Assembly (NCBI GenBank): GCA_965204235.1
Contig: OZ241979.1
Location: 3,534,001 to 3,598,000 of the forward strand
DNA length: 64,000 nucleotides
Direction: 5' to 3'
Source of the DNA: JAJDTQ01 sp965204235
Lineage (GTDB): Bacteria; Desulfobacterota; Binatia; UBA9968; JAJDTQ01
In this document: positions 36,749 through 45,064 of the stretch, in pieces
How the letters are laid out: every line of letters starts with the position of its first letter
How positions within the stretch are numbered: the first letter of the stretch is position 1
Made by a program: the position numbers and the translations under genes
Notes under the pieces: model-generated
Databases searched by the model: none
The model's input: only the letters and a program-made list of their open reading frames with translations
Told to the model about the DNA's origin: nothing

Positions 36749-38458
36749 ATGCTGACGAAGCTCACTATCCGTAACTTCAAGCGCTTCTCGGAGGTCGAGG
36801 TCGAACTCGGCAGCCCCGTGGTCTTCGTCGGACCCAACAACTCGGGCAAGACCTCGGCGCTCCAGGCGTTGGCTCTGTGGGACGTTGGCTTGGCGCGCTG
36901 GAACGCGAGACGCTCGGGGACGAAGACGCCGGACAAGCGTCCGGGCGTGGCGGTCAACCGCCGGGACCTGGTGGCGGTCCCGGTTCCGGACGCCAACCTC
37001 CTGTGGCGTGGATTGCATGTTCGCGACGTGCGCAAGGTCGATGGCCGCCAGAAGACGGACAACGTGCGGATCGATGTCGTGGTCGAAGGGATCACCGCGG
37101 ACCGGGACTGGACGTGCGGGCTGGAATTCGATTACGCGAACGAAGAATCGTTGTACTGTCGGCCGTTGCGGCAACCCGGGGGGCGGATGCCGGTCCCGCC
37201 GGAGGCCAGCGTGGTCCCGATTGCGTACCTGGCTCCCATGTCCGGGCTTGCGGCAACGGAGACGCGCCTGGACCAAGGCGCGGTCAACGTGCGCATCGGC
37301 GAGGGGCGCACCGCGGAGGTGCTGCGCAATCTCTGCCACCGTGTCCACGAGGAAGACCCTGGAAGATGGCGGAAACTCGCGGATTCCATCGACGATCTGT
37401 TCGGGGCGCGGCTCGACCCGCCGCGCTACGTCGCCGAGCGCGGCGAGATCACCATGGCGTACCGGGAGCACGGCGTGAAGCTCGACCTTTCGTCCGCGGG
37501 ACGCGGCTTGCAGCAAACCCTGCTCCTGCTGGCGTATCTGTACGCGAATGCCGGTTCGGTCCTGCTCCTCGACGAGCCTGACGCGCACCTGGAGATCCTC
37601 CGTCAGCGTCAGATCTACCATCTCCTCACCGAGGCGGCCCGGGAGCGCGGCAGCCAGATCATCGCCGCGAGCCACTCGGAAGTGATCCTCAACGAGGCCG
37701 CGGGTCGGGATCAGGTGGTCGCCTTCGTCGGCCGGCCTCACCGACTCAGCGGCCGCGGCAGCCAAGCCTTGAAGGCATTGAAGGAGATCGGCTTCGAACA
37801 GTACTACCAGGCAGAGCAGACCGGTTGGGTGCTGTACCTGGAAGGCTCCACGGATCTTTCCGTGCTCCGGGGGTTCGCCCGCCGGCTCGGCCACGAACCG
37901 GCCTCCCGCGCCCTCGAACGACCTTTCGTCCACTACGTCGGCAACCAGCCGCGAGCTGTCCGGAACCACTTCCACGGGCTCGCGGAAGCGGTCCCCGGTC
38001 TCAGGGGCGTGGCGCTCTTCGACCGCTTGGAGGACGGCAAACCGGACCTCGCACCGGTCGAATGCCTGATGTGGGAGCAGCGCGAGATCGAGAGCTACCT
38101 GTGCTCCCGATCCGCGCTCGAAGCCTACGCTGCCGCGTCGGCCGGCGAGGACGTACCCGGCCCTCTGTTTACCGTGGCCGAAGCCGACAAGCGCCTGAGC
38201 GCCATGCAGGAAGCCATCGGGGAGATGGAGTCGGCGTTGGAGACCCTTGGCCGGGGCTCCCCCTGGGGATCCGACATCAAGGCCAGCGATGAATTTCTGG
38301 CGCCGCTCTTTCGCGCCTACTTTCGGAAGCTCGGCCTGCCGGATCTGATGGCCAAGAAGGACTTCTACGAGTTGGTGGAGCACGTTCCGGCGCCGGAGAT
38401 CGACCCCGAGGTCGTCCGGAAACTGGACGTGATTGCACGGGTCGCCGGGCAAGGATAG
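36749..38458 (+). CDS. OLD/PARIS-like ATPase with C-terminal TOPRIM-like domain
   Basis: Protein of 569 aa. Part one is an SMC/ABC-like ATPase: KLTIRNFKRF, Walker A GPNNSGKTS (28-36), signature region SSAGRGLQQTLLLLAYL, Walker B VLLLDEPDAHLE (around D274) and the SHSEVIL histidine. Part two looks TOPRIM-like: LYLEGSTDLSVL with E365, a later ALFDRLED acidic stretch, and WEQREIESYL, which recalls DUF4435/AriB and OLD nucleases. OLD proteins and PARIS (AriA-AriB) act in anti-phage defence. The gene is alone, with its own promoter and Shine-Dalgarno, next to the CRISPR array. The assignment is to the architecture, not to a named system. Confidence 0.75.
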   Translation: MLTKLTIRNFKRFSEVEVELGSPVVFVGPNNSGKTSALQALALWDVGLARWNARRSGTKTPDKRPGVAVNRRDLVAVPVPDANLLWRGLHVRDVRKVDGRQKTDNVRIDVVVEGITADRDWTCGLEFDYANEESLYCRPLRQPGGRMPVPPEASVVPIAYLAPMSGLAATETRLDQGAVNVRIGEGRTAEVLRNLCHRVHEEDPGRWRKLADSIDDLFGARLDPPRYVAERGEITMAYREHGVKLDLSSAGRGLQQTLLLLAYLYANAGSVLLLDEPDAHLEILRQRQIYHLLTEAARERGSQIIAASHSEVILNEAAGRDQVVAFVGRPHRLSGRGSQALKALKEIGFEQYYQAEQTGWVLYLEGSTDLSVLRGFARRLGHEPASRALERPFVHYVGNQPRAVRNHFHGLAEAVPGLRGVALFDRLEDGKPDLAPVECLMWEQREIESYLCSRSALEAYAAASAGEDVPGPLFTVAEADKRLSAMQEAIGEMESALETLGRGSPWGSDIKASDEFLAPLFRAYFRKLGLPDLMAKKDFYELVEHVPAPEIDPEVVRKLDVIARVAGQG

Positions 38459-38489
38459 GCGGAACGGCCCGGGAACACCTGCTGCATAC

Positions 38490-39533
38490 CTACTTCCGGC
38501 AGGGGCCTGCCGGTCGGACGTGATCCCGGCCCTGGCCCGCGGATAGCGGGTGAAGGTCCAGGTAGCTCTGGTCGAGGAGGTACGCCACCCGGTATCGGGT
38601 TGCGTAGCGGCGCATGAGCTCCAGGGGAACTTCGAGCGGCACGAGACCCAGACGGTAGTCCTCCACCATCCCTGCAAGCCTTCTCCGGCCCTCGACAGGC
38701 AGTTTCCCGGACAGGAACCCTGCCATGTGCTGTAGCGCGTTGGCGTTCGTCCTGGTGGTGGCCGATTGCTTGAGGGCCTCCATGAACAGGCTGCCGTATC
38801 GGGCCGTCACCCGGTCGAGCGGGGCCGTCCCGGCCTTGGCCAGCAGGCGTCCCAGCAGCCGCATGTGCCTCTCGCTGTGGGCCAGAAGGGTGAGCTTGTG
38901 GCGGGCGTGGAAGTCCATGAGTCTTCCCAGGGACGCCTCCCCGCCAATCCAGTTGCGCCATCGCCGGTATGCGTACACGCGCTCGACGAAGTTCTCGCAC
39001 AGCGGCGCGTGGTCCAGACGGCCTTCCTCTTCCATGGGCATCAGCGGGAGCGCCTCCGCCAGCGTCCGCGCGAACAGGCCGCGGCCTGTGAGGTCAACGC
39101 CTGCGTCGCGCCGGCCTCCACGCGCCGTCCGCGCCGTCCGTGCGAACATGCCCCGGCCCGCAAGGTCAGCGCCCCCGGACTGCACAGGGACGCCGTCCAA
39201 CCCGCAACTGGGGGAACCCTGCTTGAGGATGAACCCCGACACCTCCAGCTTCTCGATCTCCGCGGCCCGCCGACGCCCGTGCCGGCGCATGGTCTCGGTC
39301 CAGTCCGCGCCGGACCGCTTCCCGATCATGAGGGGCTCTTCCGGGTCGCCCACGAGCTCCACCGGCTCCCGCGGAACCCCCATGCCCGCCTCCCACTCCG
39401 GACAGACGGCCACGACGTCGAAGATGCGCGACAGTGTTTCCGTGACCGCCCGGTGGCGTTTGTGGCCGCCGTCGTAGCGGACCGAATGACCCAGGAGACA
39501 AGCGCTGACTCCGATGCGAAGCCTGGTGGGCAT
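38490..39533 (-). CDS. DUF523-DUF1722 protein with internal duplication
   Basis: Protein of 347 aa. The N-terminal DUF523 domain has IGVSACLLGHSVRYDGGHKR, VCPEWEAGMGVPREP and ILKQGSPSCG, with conserved cysteines. The DUF1722 domain (about 195-320) has HKLTLLAHSERH and RTNANALQHMAG. The two-domain fusion is common (YbgA-like) and of unknown function. Between the domains, ADLAGRGMFART (122-133) is repeated as VDLTGRGLFART (146-157), a 24-residue duplication not expected in this family. Convergent with the ATPase-TOPRIM gene, 31 bp apart. Confidence 0.85.
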   Translation of the reverse strand: MPTRLRIGVSACLLGHSVRYDGGHKRHRAVTETLSRIFDVVAVCPEWEAGMGVPREPVELVGDPEEPLMIGKRSGADWTETMRRHGRRRAAEIEKLEVSGFILKQGSPSCGLDGVPVQSGGADLAGRGMFARTARTARGGRRDAGVDLTGRGLFARTLAEALPLMPMEEEGRLDHAPLCENFVERVYAYRRWRNWIGGEASLGRLMDFHARHKLTLLAHSERHMRLLGRLLAKAGTAPLDRVTARYGSLFMEALKQSATTRTNANALQHMAGFLSGKLPVEGRRRLAGMVEDYRLGLVPLEVPLELMRRYATRYRVAYLLDQSYLDLHPLSAGQGRDHVRPAGPCRK

Positions 39534-39654
39534 GGTGGTTCGACCGTCCGGTTCCGTACCCGTCCGCGGGAACGAGTCCCCATGCTACCATACGGTCATG
39601 GGGGGCGTGTATCGGTCATCGCCCCGCCCGGACCACTCTGAGGAACCTTTGGAT

Positions 39655-39875
39655 AATCTCTGGATTCCCGCTTTCGCGGGAATAACGAAGTGGGGCTTTC
39701 GCAGGAATGACGAGGTGGGGTTTCGCGGGAATGACGGGGCAGGGTCTGCGGAGCAATGACGGCGTGGTCCCTTTCGCTCCCCTTTCCCTCCTGCCGTACC
39801 CACACAAAAGCCGGAAGCGCCCTTTCTCACAGGGAGAGGCGCCTCGAGCCGGAATGGATCAGGGGGTCCCTGATG
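39655..39875. repeat. REP-like palindrome cluster B plus dispersed-element arm
   Basis: GGATTCCCGCTTTCGCGGG, then degenerate repeats of the half-site, GGGTCTGCGGAGCAATGAC and a run ending ACACAAAAGCCGG, in the same order as at 12380-12640. It is followed by GGGAGAGGCGCCTCGAGCC and AATGGATCAGGGG, an arm of the other dispersed family without its core. These fill most of the 39534-40034 gap; no gene is seen there. Confidence 0.75.
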
Positions 39876-40034
39876 CATTCCGGTGACCGCTGGAGTAGAA
39901 TCGGGGTAGAATGCTCCGTGCGTTCGGTCTTGCCTCCGGCGGTCGTCGAATCCCATGCGCGGCCGCGGGAGACCGGGCGCGGCGCCGGAAGCGCGGCGGT
40001 CTTGCGGGCTACCTGCGGGCTATGGAGGTGTCCC

Positions 40035-41012
40035 ATGGGAAGGGTAGGTCTCCTGGCGGTCCTGGTCCTTGTTCTGGCGGCGTCCGTGTCCGGCGAGGAG
40101 TTCACCGCGGAGACCCTCGACGCGGTGGTGAAGGTCCGGGCGGAAATACCCGCGGACGCGCGCACCGCGGGTTCCCTCGGCCCGTTGCGGGAAGGCAGCG
40201 GCGTGGTCATCGACTCCCGCGGGCTCATACTCACCATCGGCTACCTGATCCTGGAAGCGTCCCGCGTGCGCGTGACCGACGCCCGGGGCAGGGTGGCGAA
40301 GGCCAGGGTGGTGGCCTACGACCATGCCACGGGTTTCGGCCTGCTCCGCGCGCTCTCGTCCGTGGGTTCCCGCCCCTTGCCCATGGGAGTGTCCGAGGGC
40401 CTCGAACGCGGGGCGGAGGTGCTGATCCTCAGCTACTCCGGCAACGGGCCGTCCGGACAGGGGGCGTATGTGGTCTCCCGGCGCGTGTTCGCGGGTTACT
40501 GGGAATACCTGTTGGAGCGGGCGATCTTTACCGCGCCGCACCACTCCGCCTTCGGTGGGGCCGCGTTGATCGACCGCGGCGGCAGCCTGCTGGGCGTCGG
40601 GTCGCTCCAGGTCCCGGAGGCGGCGCCCGGCCACCCGGCTCCGGGCAACATGTTCGTCCCCATCGACCTGTTGAAGCCGATCCTGTCGGATCTGACGCGG
40701 AAGGGAAGGTCCGCGGCCAGGCCGAGGCCGTGGCTGGGGGCGCAGATGGAAGAGTCGGGTGGACGTGTGGTGGTTCGTCGTGTATCCAGGGGAGGGCCCG
40801 CGGCGCGGTCGGGCCTGCGGGTCGGGGACCTGATCGCCGGGGTCGATGGCGCCCCGGTGGAAGGCTTGGCGGACGTTTACCGCAAGGTCTGGTCCCTTGG
40901 CTCCGCGGGTGTGAGCGTTCCGCTCAACGTCCTCAAGGGGGTTCGAGTGGAGGAGGTGCGGGTGGCGTCCGGGGACCGCTACGACTATCTGCGATTGGAC
41001 CCGGGCGATTGA
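40035..41012 (+). CDS. secreted DegP-like trypsin-fold/PDZ protein lacking the catalytic triad
   Basis: Protein of 325 aa: signal peptide (MGRVGLLAVLVLVLAASVSG), a DegP/HtrA-type protease fold, then a PDZ domain (RVSRGGPAARSGLRVGDLIAG). The alignment landmarks are clear, but the triad is gone. ILTIGYLI has Y70 where HtrA has the catalytic histidine. DHATGFGLL has G100 in place of the aspartate. SAFGGAAL has F173 in place of the serine of GNSGGPL. It is therefore probably a non-proteolytic periplasmic binder or chaperone. ATG 40035 is preceded by GGAGGTG. The next gene begins 64 bp downstream. Confidence 0.85.
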   Translation: MGRVGLLAVLVLVLAASVSGEEFTAETLDAVVKVRAEIPADARTAGSLGPLREGSGVVIDSRGLILTIGYLILEASRVRVTDARGRVAKARVVAYDHATGFGLLRALSSVGSRPLPMGVSEGLERGAEVLILSYSGNGPSGQGAYVVSRRVFAGYWEYLLERAIFTAPHHSAFGGAALIDRGGSLLGVGSLQVPEAAPGHPAPGNMFVPIDLLKPILSDLTRKGRSAARPRPWLGAQMEESGGRVVVRRVSRGGPAARSGLRVGDLIAGVDGAPVEGLADVYRKVWSLGSAGVSVPLNVLKGVRVEEVRVASGDRYDYLRLDPGD

Positions 41013-41076
41013 GCCTCGGCTGCGGGTTCCGGCCCGCGGGAGCGTCGAAGCCCCGTCCGTTCTCGAGGAGAAGACC

Positions 41077-41937
41077 GTGACTTTCACCCACCGCCGCCGG
41101 CAGTACCGCCGGTTGCTGCAGGGGACCGTCTGCCATTACCCGGCGTCGGTGTTCGATCCCGTGTCCGTCCGGCTGGCCGAAACCGCGGGTTTCGAGATCG
41201 CCATGCTGGCGGGTTCCACCGCCTCGGCCGCGGTGCTGGGGGCGCCGGACTTGGTGGTGCTGACCCTCACCGAGCTCGCCGAGCAGGTCCGCCGCATCGC
41301 CCGGGCCGGGAGTGCACCGCTGATGGTGGACGCCGACCACGGCTACGGCAACGCCCTGAGCGTCATGAGGACGGTGGAGGAGCTGGAGTCGGCCGGAGCC
41401 TCGGCCCTGACCATCGAGGACACACGCTTGCCCAGGGGCTTCCGGCAAGCAGGGACCGAGTTCGTCTCGGTGGAGGAGTTCGCCGGCAAGCTGAAGGCCG
41501 CGGCCGCGGCCCGGTCGGACCCGGCCCTCGTGATCCTGGGTCGGAGCGGGCTCCTTCCGGCCCAGGGAACCGAGGGAGTGGCCGCGCGGGTCGAGGCGTG
41601 CGAGGCCGCGGGGGCCGACGGGATCTTCCTCACCGGCGTGAAGTCCCGCGACCAGGTGGAGCGCATCGGGGCCATGACCCGCCTGCCGCTGGTGCTGGGC
41701 GCGATCCCGCCGGACCTCCAGGACCGCGGGTTCCTCGCGGCCCACGGCGTGCGGGTGGCGCTCCAGGGGCACGCGCCGTTCCAGGCGGCGGTGCGCGCGC
41801 TCCACGAGTCGTATGCGCACCTGCGCCAGGGCCGCCCTCCCGCGGACCTCCGGGAACGGGCCGCCTCCCCGGAGCTGATGGACTTGGCGCTGGGCCGCGG
41901 TCGGTACGACTCCTGGACCGACGAGTTCCTGGAGTAG
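41077..41937 (+). CDS. isocitrate lyase/PEP mutase family enzyme (oxaloacetate decarboxylase-like)
   Basis: TIM-barrel C-C or P-C lyase, 286 aa, with a GTG start. The metal-binding segment MVDADHGYGNALSVMRTVEELE and the downstream ALTIEDTRLP are conserved in this superfamily. GSTASAAVLGAPDLVVLTLTE and the HG of DADHGYG are typical of the oxaloacetate decarboxylase subgroup rather than methylisocitrate lyase, whose KKCGH motif is absent. It likely works on a 2-oxo-dicarboxylate. It is followed by an MFS permease 65 bp on. Confidence 0.82.
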   Translation: MTFTHRRRQYRRLLQGTVCHYPASVFDPVSVRLAETAGFEIAMLAGSTASAAVLGAPDLVVLTLTELAEQVRRIARAGSAPLMVDADHGYGNALSVMRTVEELESAGASALTIEDTRLPRGFRQAGTEFVSVEEFAGKLKAAAAARSDPALVILGRSGLLPAQGTEGVAARVEACEAAGADGIFLTGVKSRDQVERIGAMTRLPLVLGAIPPDLQDRGFLAAHGVRVALQGHAPFQAAVRALHESYAHLRQGRPPADLRERAASPELMDLALGRGRYDSWTDEFLE

Positions 41938-42002
41938 CGTTCCCGGGGCGGAACGATCTTTCATCGGGGGAAACCGACATTCCAGGCTGGCTGGTTACGA
42001 CG

Positions 42003-43208
42003 GTGCAGCGCTACGGACGAGTGGCGCTGGGCTTCCTGCACATCGGCTTCAACCGCGGCGTCCGCGGCGCCTACGCGGTGTTCTACGTGGCGTTGTTCCA
42101 GGCTTTCGGCTGGTCCCGGGGGGTCACCGCGGGGGCGCTGTCACTGTCGGTGCTGGTGGAAGGCTTCTCCCTGCCGGTGGCCGGCTCGCTGGTCGATCGG
42201 TGGGGGGCGCGCAAGACCCTGGTGCTGGGCGGTCTGCTGCTCACCACGGGCTTGGCGTTCAGCGCTACGGTCTCGTCGTTGTGGCAGGCATACTTCTGGC
42301 TGGGAGTGGTCACCGCCCTGGGTCTCGGTCTCATGGGCATGGTGCCCCACGTGGCCATCATCGCCCGCGAGTTCACGCGGCGCCGCGGCTTGGCCATGGG
42401 TCTGGCCTGGGCCGGCGGCGGCGTCGGCCTCTCCCTCCTGGTGCCGCTGACCCAGTTCGTCATCGACTTCTGGGGCTGGCGCATCGCGTACGCGGCCCTG
42501 GGCGGCTTGGCCCTGGTCCTGGTGGTGCTGCCTTCGGGCATGCTGATGCCCCGTGACCGGACGGAGCCGCGGAAGGCCGCGGACCCGGCCGGAGGCGCCG
42601 GGGACTGGACCGTCGGGGAGGCGCTCGCCAGCGCCATGTTCTGGTCGCTCTTCCTGTCGCGGGTCATCGCCAGCATGGGCAACCAGATCATCACCACGCA
42701 CCAGGTGGCCCATGCGGTGGACATCGGCTACAGCCCGCTCTTCGCGGCCTCCGTCCTTGGCCTCATGGGGATATGCAGCATCTTCGGCCGGGTGCTCTTC
42801 GGTTACCTGACGGACCGCGTCAACCACCAGCTCGTGTACACCCTGGTGCAGGTGGTCTCCTCCGCGGGGATCCTCGCCCTCGTGACGGCCGACAGCACCG
42901 AGTACCCGGCGCTCCTCTATGCGTACGCGCTGTGCTACGGACTCGGTCAGGGGTCCAGGGCGCTGGTGCTGTCGGCCATATCGGCCGACGTCTTCCTCGG
43001 CAGGGACTTCGGCGCCATCTACGGTTACTTCACCATGAGCATCGGCGTCGGCGGGGCCATCGGGACATGGCTCGGCGGTTTCCTGCACGACGTCACAGGA
43101 AGCTATACAGTCCCCTTCCTGATCGCGTTGGGGAACTTCGTCTTCTCCATACTCCTGGTGTGGGGCATCCGCCTCCTCAAGGGAGGCAGGCGGGGGAGCG
43201 GCTTCTAG
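42003..43208 (+). CDS. major facilitator superfamily transporter
   Basis: Twelve-helix permease, about 401 aa from GTG 42003. The first half has VDRWGARKTLVLGG (MFS motif A) and the second half GYLTDRVNHQ at the equivalent loop. Helices such as AYFWLGVVTALGLGLMGMV and FTMSIGVGGAIGTWLGGFL are clear. It resembles the oxalate/monocarboxylate (OFA-like) branch. The start is uncertain, since the frame is open far upstream into the preceding gene. Next to a 2-oxoacid lyase, a carboxylate substrate is plausible, but this is inference. Confidence 0.85.
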   Translation: MQRYGRVALGFLHIGFNRGVRGAYAVFYVALFQAFGWSRGVTAGALSLSVLVEGFSLPVAGSLVDRWGARKTLVLGGLLLTTGLAFSATVSSLWQAYFWLGVVTALGLGLMGMVPHVAIIAREFTRRRGLAMGLAWAGGGVGLSLLVPLTQFVIDFWGWRIAYAALGGLALVLVVLPSGMLMPRDRTEPRKAADPAGGAGDWTVGEALASAMFWSLFLSRVIASMGNQIITTHQVAHAVDIGYSPLFAASVLGLMGICSIFGRVLFGYLTDRVNHQLVYTLVQVVSSAGILALVTADSTEYPALLYAYALCYGLGQGSRALVLSAISADVFLGRDFGAIYGYFTMSIGVGGAIGTWLGGFLHDVTGSYTVPFLIALGNFVFSILLVWGIRLLKGGRRGSGF

Positions 43209-43224
43209 CGGGGCCGGCGGACAG

Positions 43225-43680
43225 GTGTTCCATCGGTTCGAATTCGAAGCGGAGTTCTATCCGGGCCTGGAGCGGATACCGTTCCACGTGCGGATGAAGC
43301 TCGACTTGGCCGGGGTGCGGGTGTCGCTGAAGACGTGGCGCGCCTTCCGCATGGAAGAGCGCCGGGCGCTTTGCCACCTGCCCGCGGACACGGACGAGGA
43401 AAGGGAGGTGTTCGCCTCGTTCCTCGCGGCCCTCGCCCAGGCCCGTGCGGACGCGGCCATCGAACGTTGCCCGGCGCTGGACGGGGACGCCTGGGCCGCG
43501 GCCGGCGTACCGGAGCCGGTGGCGGTCCGAAGCGGCGGTACGGGGACGCGGGTGACCCTCGCGGAGTGGGGGCGCTGGGCTGCGCACGAACGCTACGTCC
43601 TGTACAAAACCGGAGTTTCCAGGGACCCGACCCTCTTTCGCATGGCCCTGCAAGAGCTGCGTCTGAGGCTCTGCGCTTGA
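43225..43680 (+). CDS. nitrate reductase-associated protein (Nitr_red_assoc family)
   Basis: Protein of 151 aa with the family opening FHRFEFEAEFYPGLERIPFHVRMKLDLAGVRVSL and the closing WGRWAAHERYVLYK. The biochemical role is unknown; genes of this family are usually found with assimilatory nitrate reductase genes. GTG start at 43225. It directly precedes a MobA gene, so a link to a molybdoenzyme outside the window is likely. Confidence 0.78.
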   Translation: MFHRFEFEAEFYPGLERIPFHVRMKLDLAGVRVSLKTWRAFRMEERRALCHLPADTDEEREVFASFLAALAQARADAAIERCPALDGDAWAAAGVPEPVAVRSGGTGTRVTLAEWGRWAAHERYVLYKTGVSRDPTLFRMALQELRLRLCA

Positions 43681-43692
43681 AACGCCGTGCCC

Positions 43693-44310
43693 ATGAGCGA
43701 CGAGACCGAGACGGTGGGCTCGGCCGTGGTCCTGGCGGGCGGCAGGAGTCGCCGCATGGGCCGGCCCAAAGCGCTGCTCCCCTTCGGCGGGCAACCGTTG
43801 ATCCTGCACGTGGTCCGGAGGATCCGGTCGCTGTTCCCCGACATCGTGGTGGCGGCGGCGCCGGAGCAGGAGTTGCCGGAGCTTCCGGCCGCGCTGGTGC
43901 GCGACGATGTGGCGTACCAGGGTCCGGTGGGCGGAATGTGCCGGGGACTCCGCGCCTGCAAGGGCGCCGGGGCCTTCGTGACCTCGTGCGACCTGCCCTT
44001 CCTCAACCTTTCCCTGGTGTCCCACTTGGCGTCCCGACTCCCCGGCCATGACGTGGTGGCGCCGTACTGGGAGGGGCGTCTGCAACCGTTGCACGCAGTG
44101 TACCGGCGCGGCGTGTTGCCGCTGCTGGAGCAGCAGCTCTGGCGCGGCGAGCTGCGTCCGGTGTCCCTCTACGACAAGGTGCGCACCTTGGAGGTGGACG
44201 AGGACGAGGTCCGCGCCTTCGACCCGGAAGGGTTGAGCTTCTTCAACGTGAACACTCCGGACGACTACGCCCGGGCCCGGTCCCTGTGCTCAGAAGTTCA
44301 CTTTCGGTGA
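43693..44310 (+). CDS. mobA: molybdenum cofactor guanylyltransferase
   Basis: Nucleotidyltransferase of 205 aa that attaches GMP to molybdopterin. The GTP-binding motif is VVLAGGRSRRMGRPKALLPF, followed by VTSCDLPFL (metal-binding aspartate) and FFNVNTPDD near the C-terminus. A GTG six bases upstream is an alternative start. Coupled (12 bp) to the nitrate-reductase-associated gene. The 3' end overlaps the convergent lemA gene by 21 bp. Confidence 0.88.
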   Translation: MSDETETVGSAVVLAGGRSRRMGRPKALLPFGGQPLILHVVRRIRSLFPDIVVAAAPEQELPELPAALVRDDVAYQGPVGGMCRGLRACKGAGAFVTSCDLPFLNLSLVSHLASRLPGHDVVAPYWEGRLQPLHAVYRRGVLPLLEQQLWRGELRPVSLYDKVRTLEVDEDEVRAFDPEGLSFFNVNTPDDYARARSLCSEVHFR

Positions 44311-44862
44311 CTCCCCGGCCTCTTCCTCGATGGCGAAGTACTCCGCCTTCTCCACCCCTGCAAGGTCCGCGTAGAAGCGGCCCGGCAGCTTGCGCACGAA
44401 CGTGTTGACCGCGGTCACACTGTCGTTGAACCTCTTCCGCTCCACCGCCAGGCGGTTCTCCGTGCCTTCGAGCTGGTCCTGGAGTTTCAGGAAGGACTGG
44501 TTGGACTTGAGTTGCGGGTATTGTTCCCGCAGCACCAGCAGCCGGGACAGCGCGCGCTCGAACCCCGCCGCGGCCTGGGCCTTCTGGTTGACCGTGGCCG
44601 CCTGGAAATAGGCTTTGCGCGCGTTGGCGACCCCCAGGTAGATCTTGTCCTCCTGCTTGGCCACCCCCTTGACGGTCTCCACCAGGTTGGGGATCAGCTC
44701 GAAGCGCCGTTGGAGCTGGTTCTCGACCTGCGCCCACTGGTTCTTCACCGCCTCGTCCAGGGTGATGGCCCGGTTGTAGCCGCTGAGGACGCAACCGCCC
44801 GTCAACAGCACGAGCCCGACCACCGCCGCCAGCATGGCCAGGAGGATCTTCGATGCGCTCAC
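44290..44862 (-). CDS. LemA family protein
   Basis: Protein of 190 aa, GTG start. An N-terminal hydrophobic segment (ILLAMLAAVVGLVLLTGGC) with a lipobox-like cysteine anchors a coiled-coil helical domain: YNRAITLDEAVKNQWAQVENQLQRRFELIPNLVETV is the diagnostic LemA stretch. The function is unknown. It is often paired with a TPM-domain (YgcG) protein, as here, though a dispersed repeat lies between the two. Confidence 0.92.
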   Translation of the reverse strand: MSASKILLAMLAAVVGLVLLTGGCVLSGYNRAITLDEAVKNQWAQVENQLQRRFELIPNLVETVKGVAKQEDKIYLGVANARKAYFQAATVNQKAQAAAGFERALSRLLVLREQYPQLKSNQSFLKLQDQLEGTENRLAVERKRFNDSVTAVNTFVRKLPGRFYADLAGVEKAEYFAIEEEAGESPKVNF

Positions 44863-44872
44863 GGTTCACTCC

Positions 44873-45025
44873 TTTCGGAACGTCTGGTCCATTCCGGCTC
44901 GATTGCTTTCTCCCTACGGAAATGGGCGTCCTTCGACTTCGCTCCGCTACGCTCAGGATGAACGGAGGACTTTGCTTCGCTACGCTCAGGACGAACGGGA
45001 CCGTTGTTCAGAGCTTCCTTTCGTC
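44873..45025 (+). repeat. dispersed element, copy 9 (double core)
   Basis: GGAACGTCTGGTCCATTCC, GGGCGTCCTTCGACTTCG, two successive cores, and CGTTGTTCAGAGCTTCC. It fills the interval between the lemA start and the TPM gene stop, so it sits inside a minus-strand gene cluster. Confidence 0.8.
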
Positions 45026-45064
45026 CGTCGGGGTATCCACGGTTCGTCGGAACCGTCGAGCGGG

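Noticed and set aside
30235..36755. Dozens of long reading frames across the array, in both strands, with recurring IANREVAAIRS / YSKSRSGRNPQ peptides
   Set aside because: They are read-through of a stop-free 36-bp repeat with 30-bp spacers (66 = 3 x 22 keeps the frame). No start signals or codon bias.
44290..44310. Frameshift or misassembly at the mobA/lemA overlap
   Set aside because: Both C-termini look complete and the 21-bp convergent overlap needs no error.
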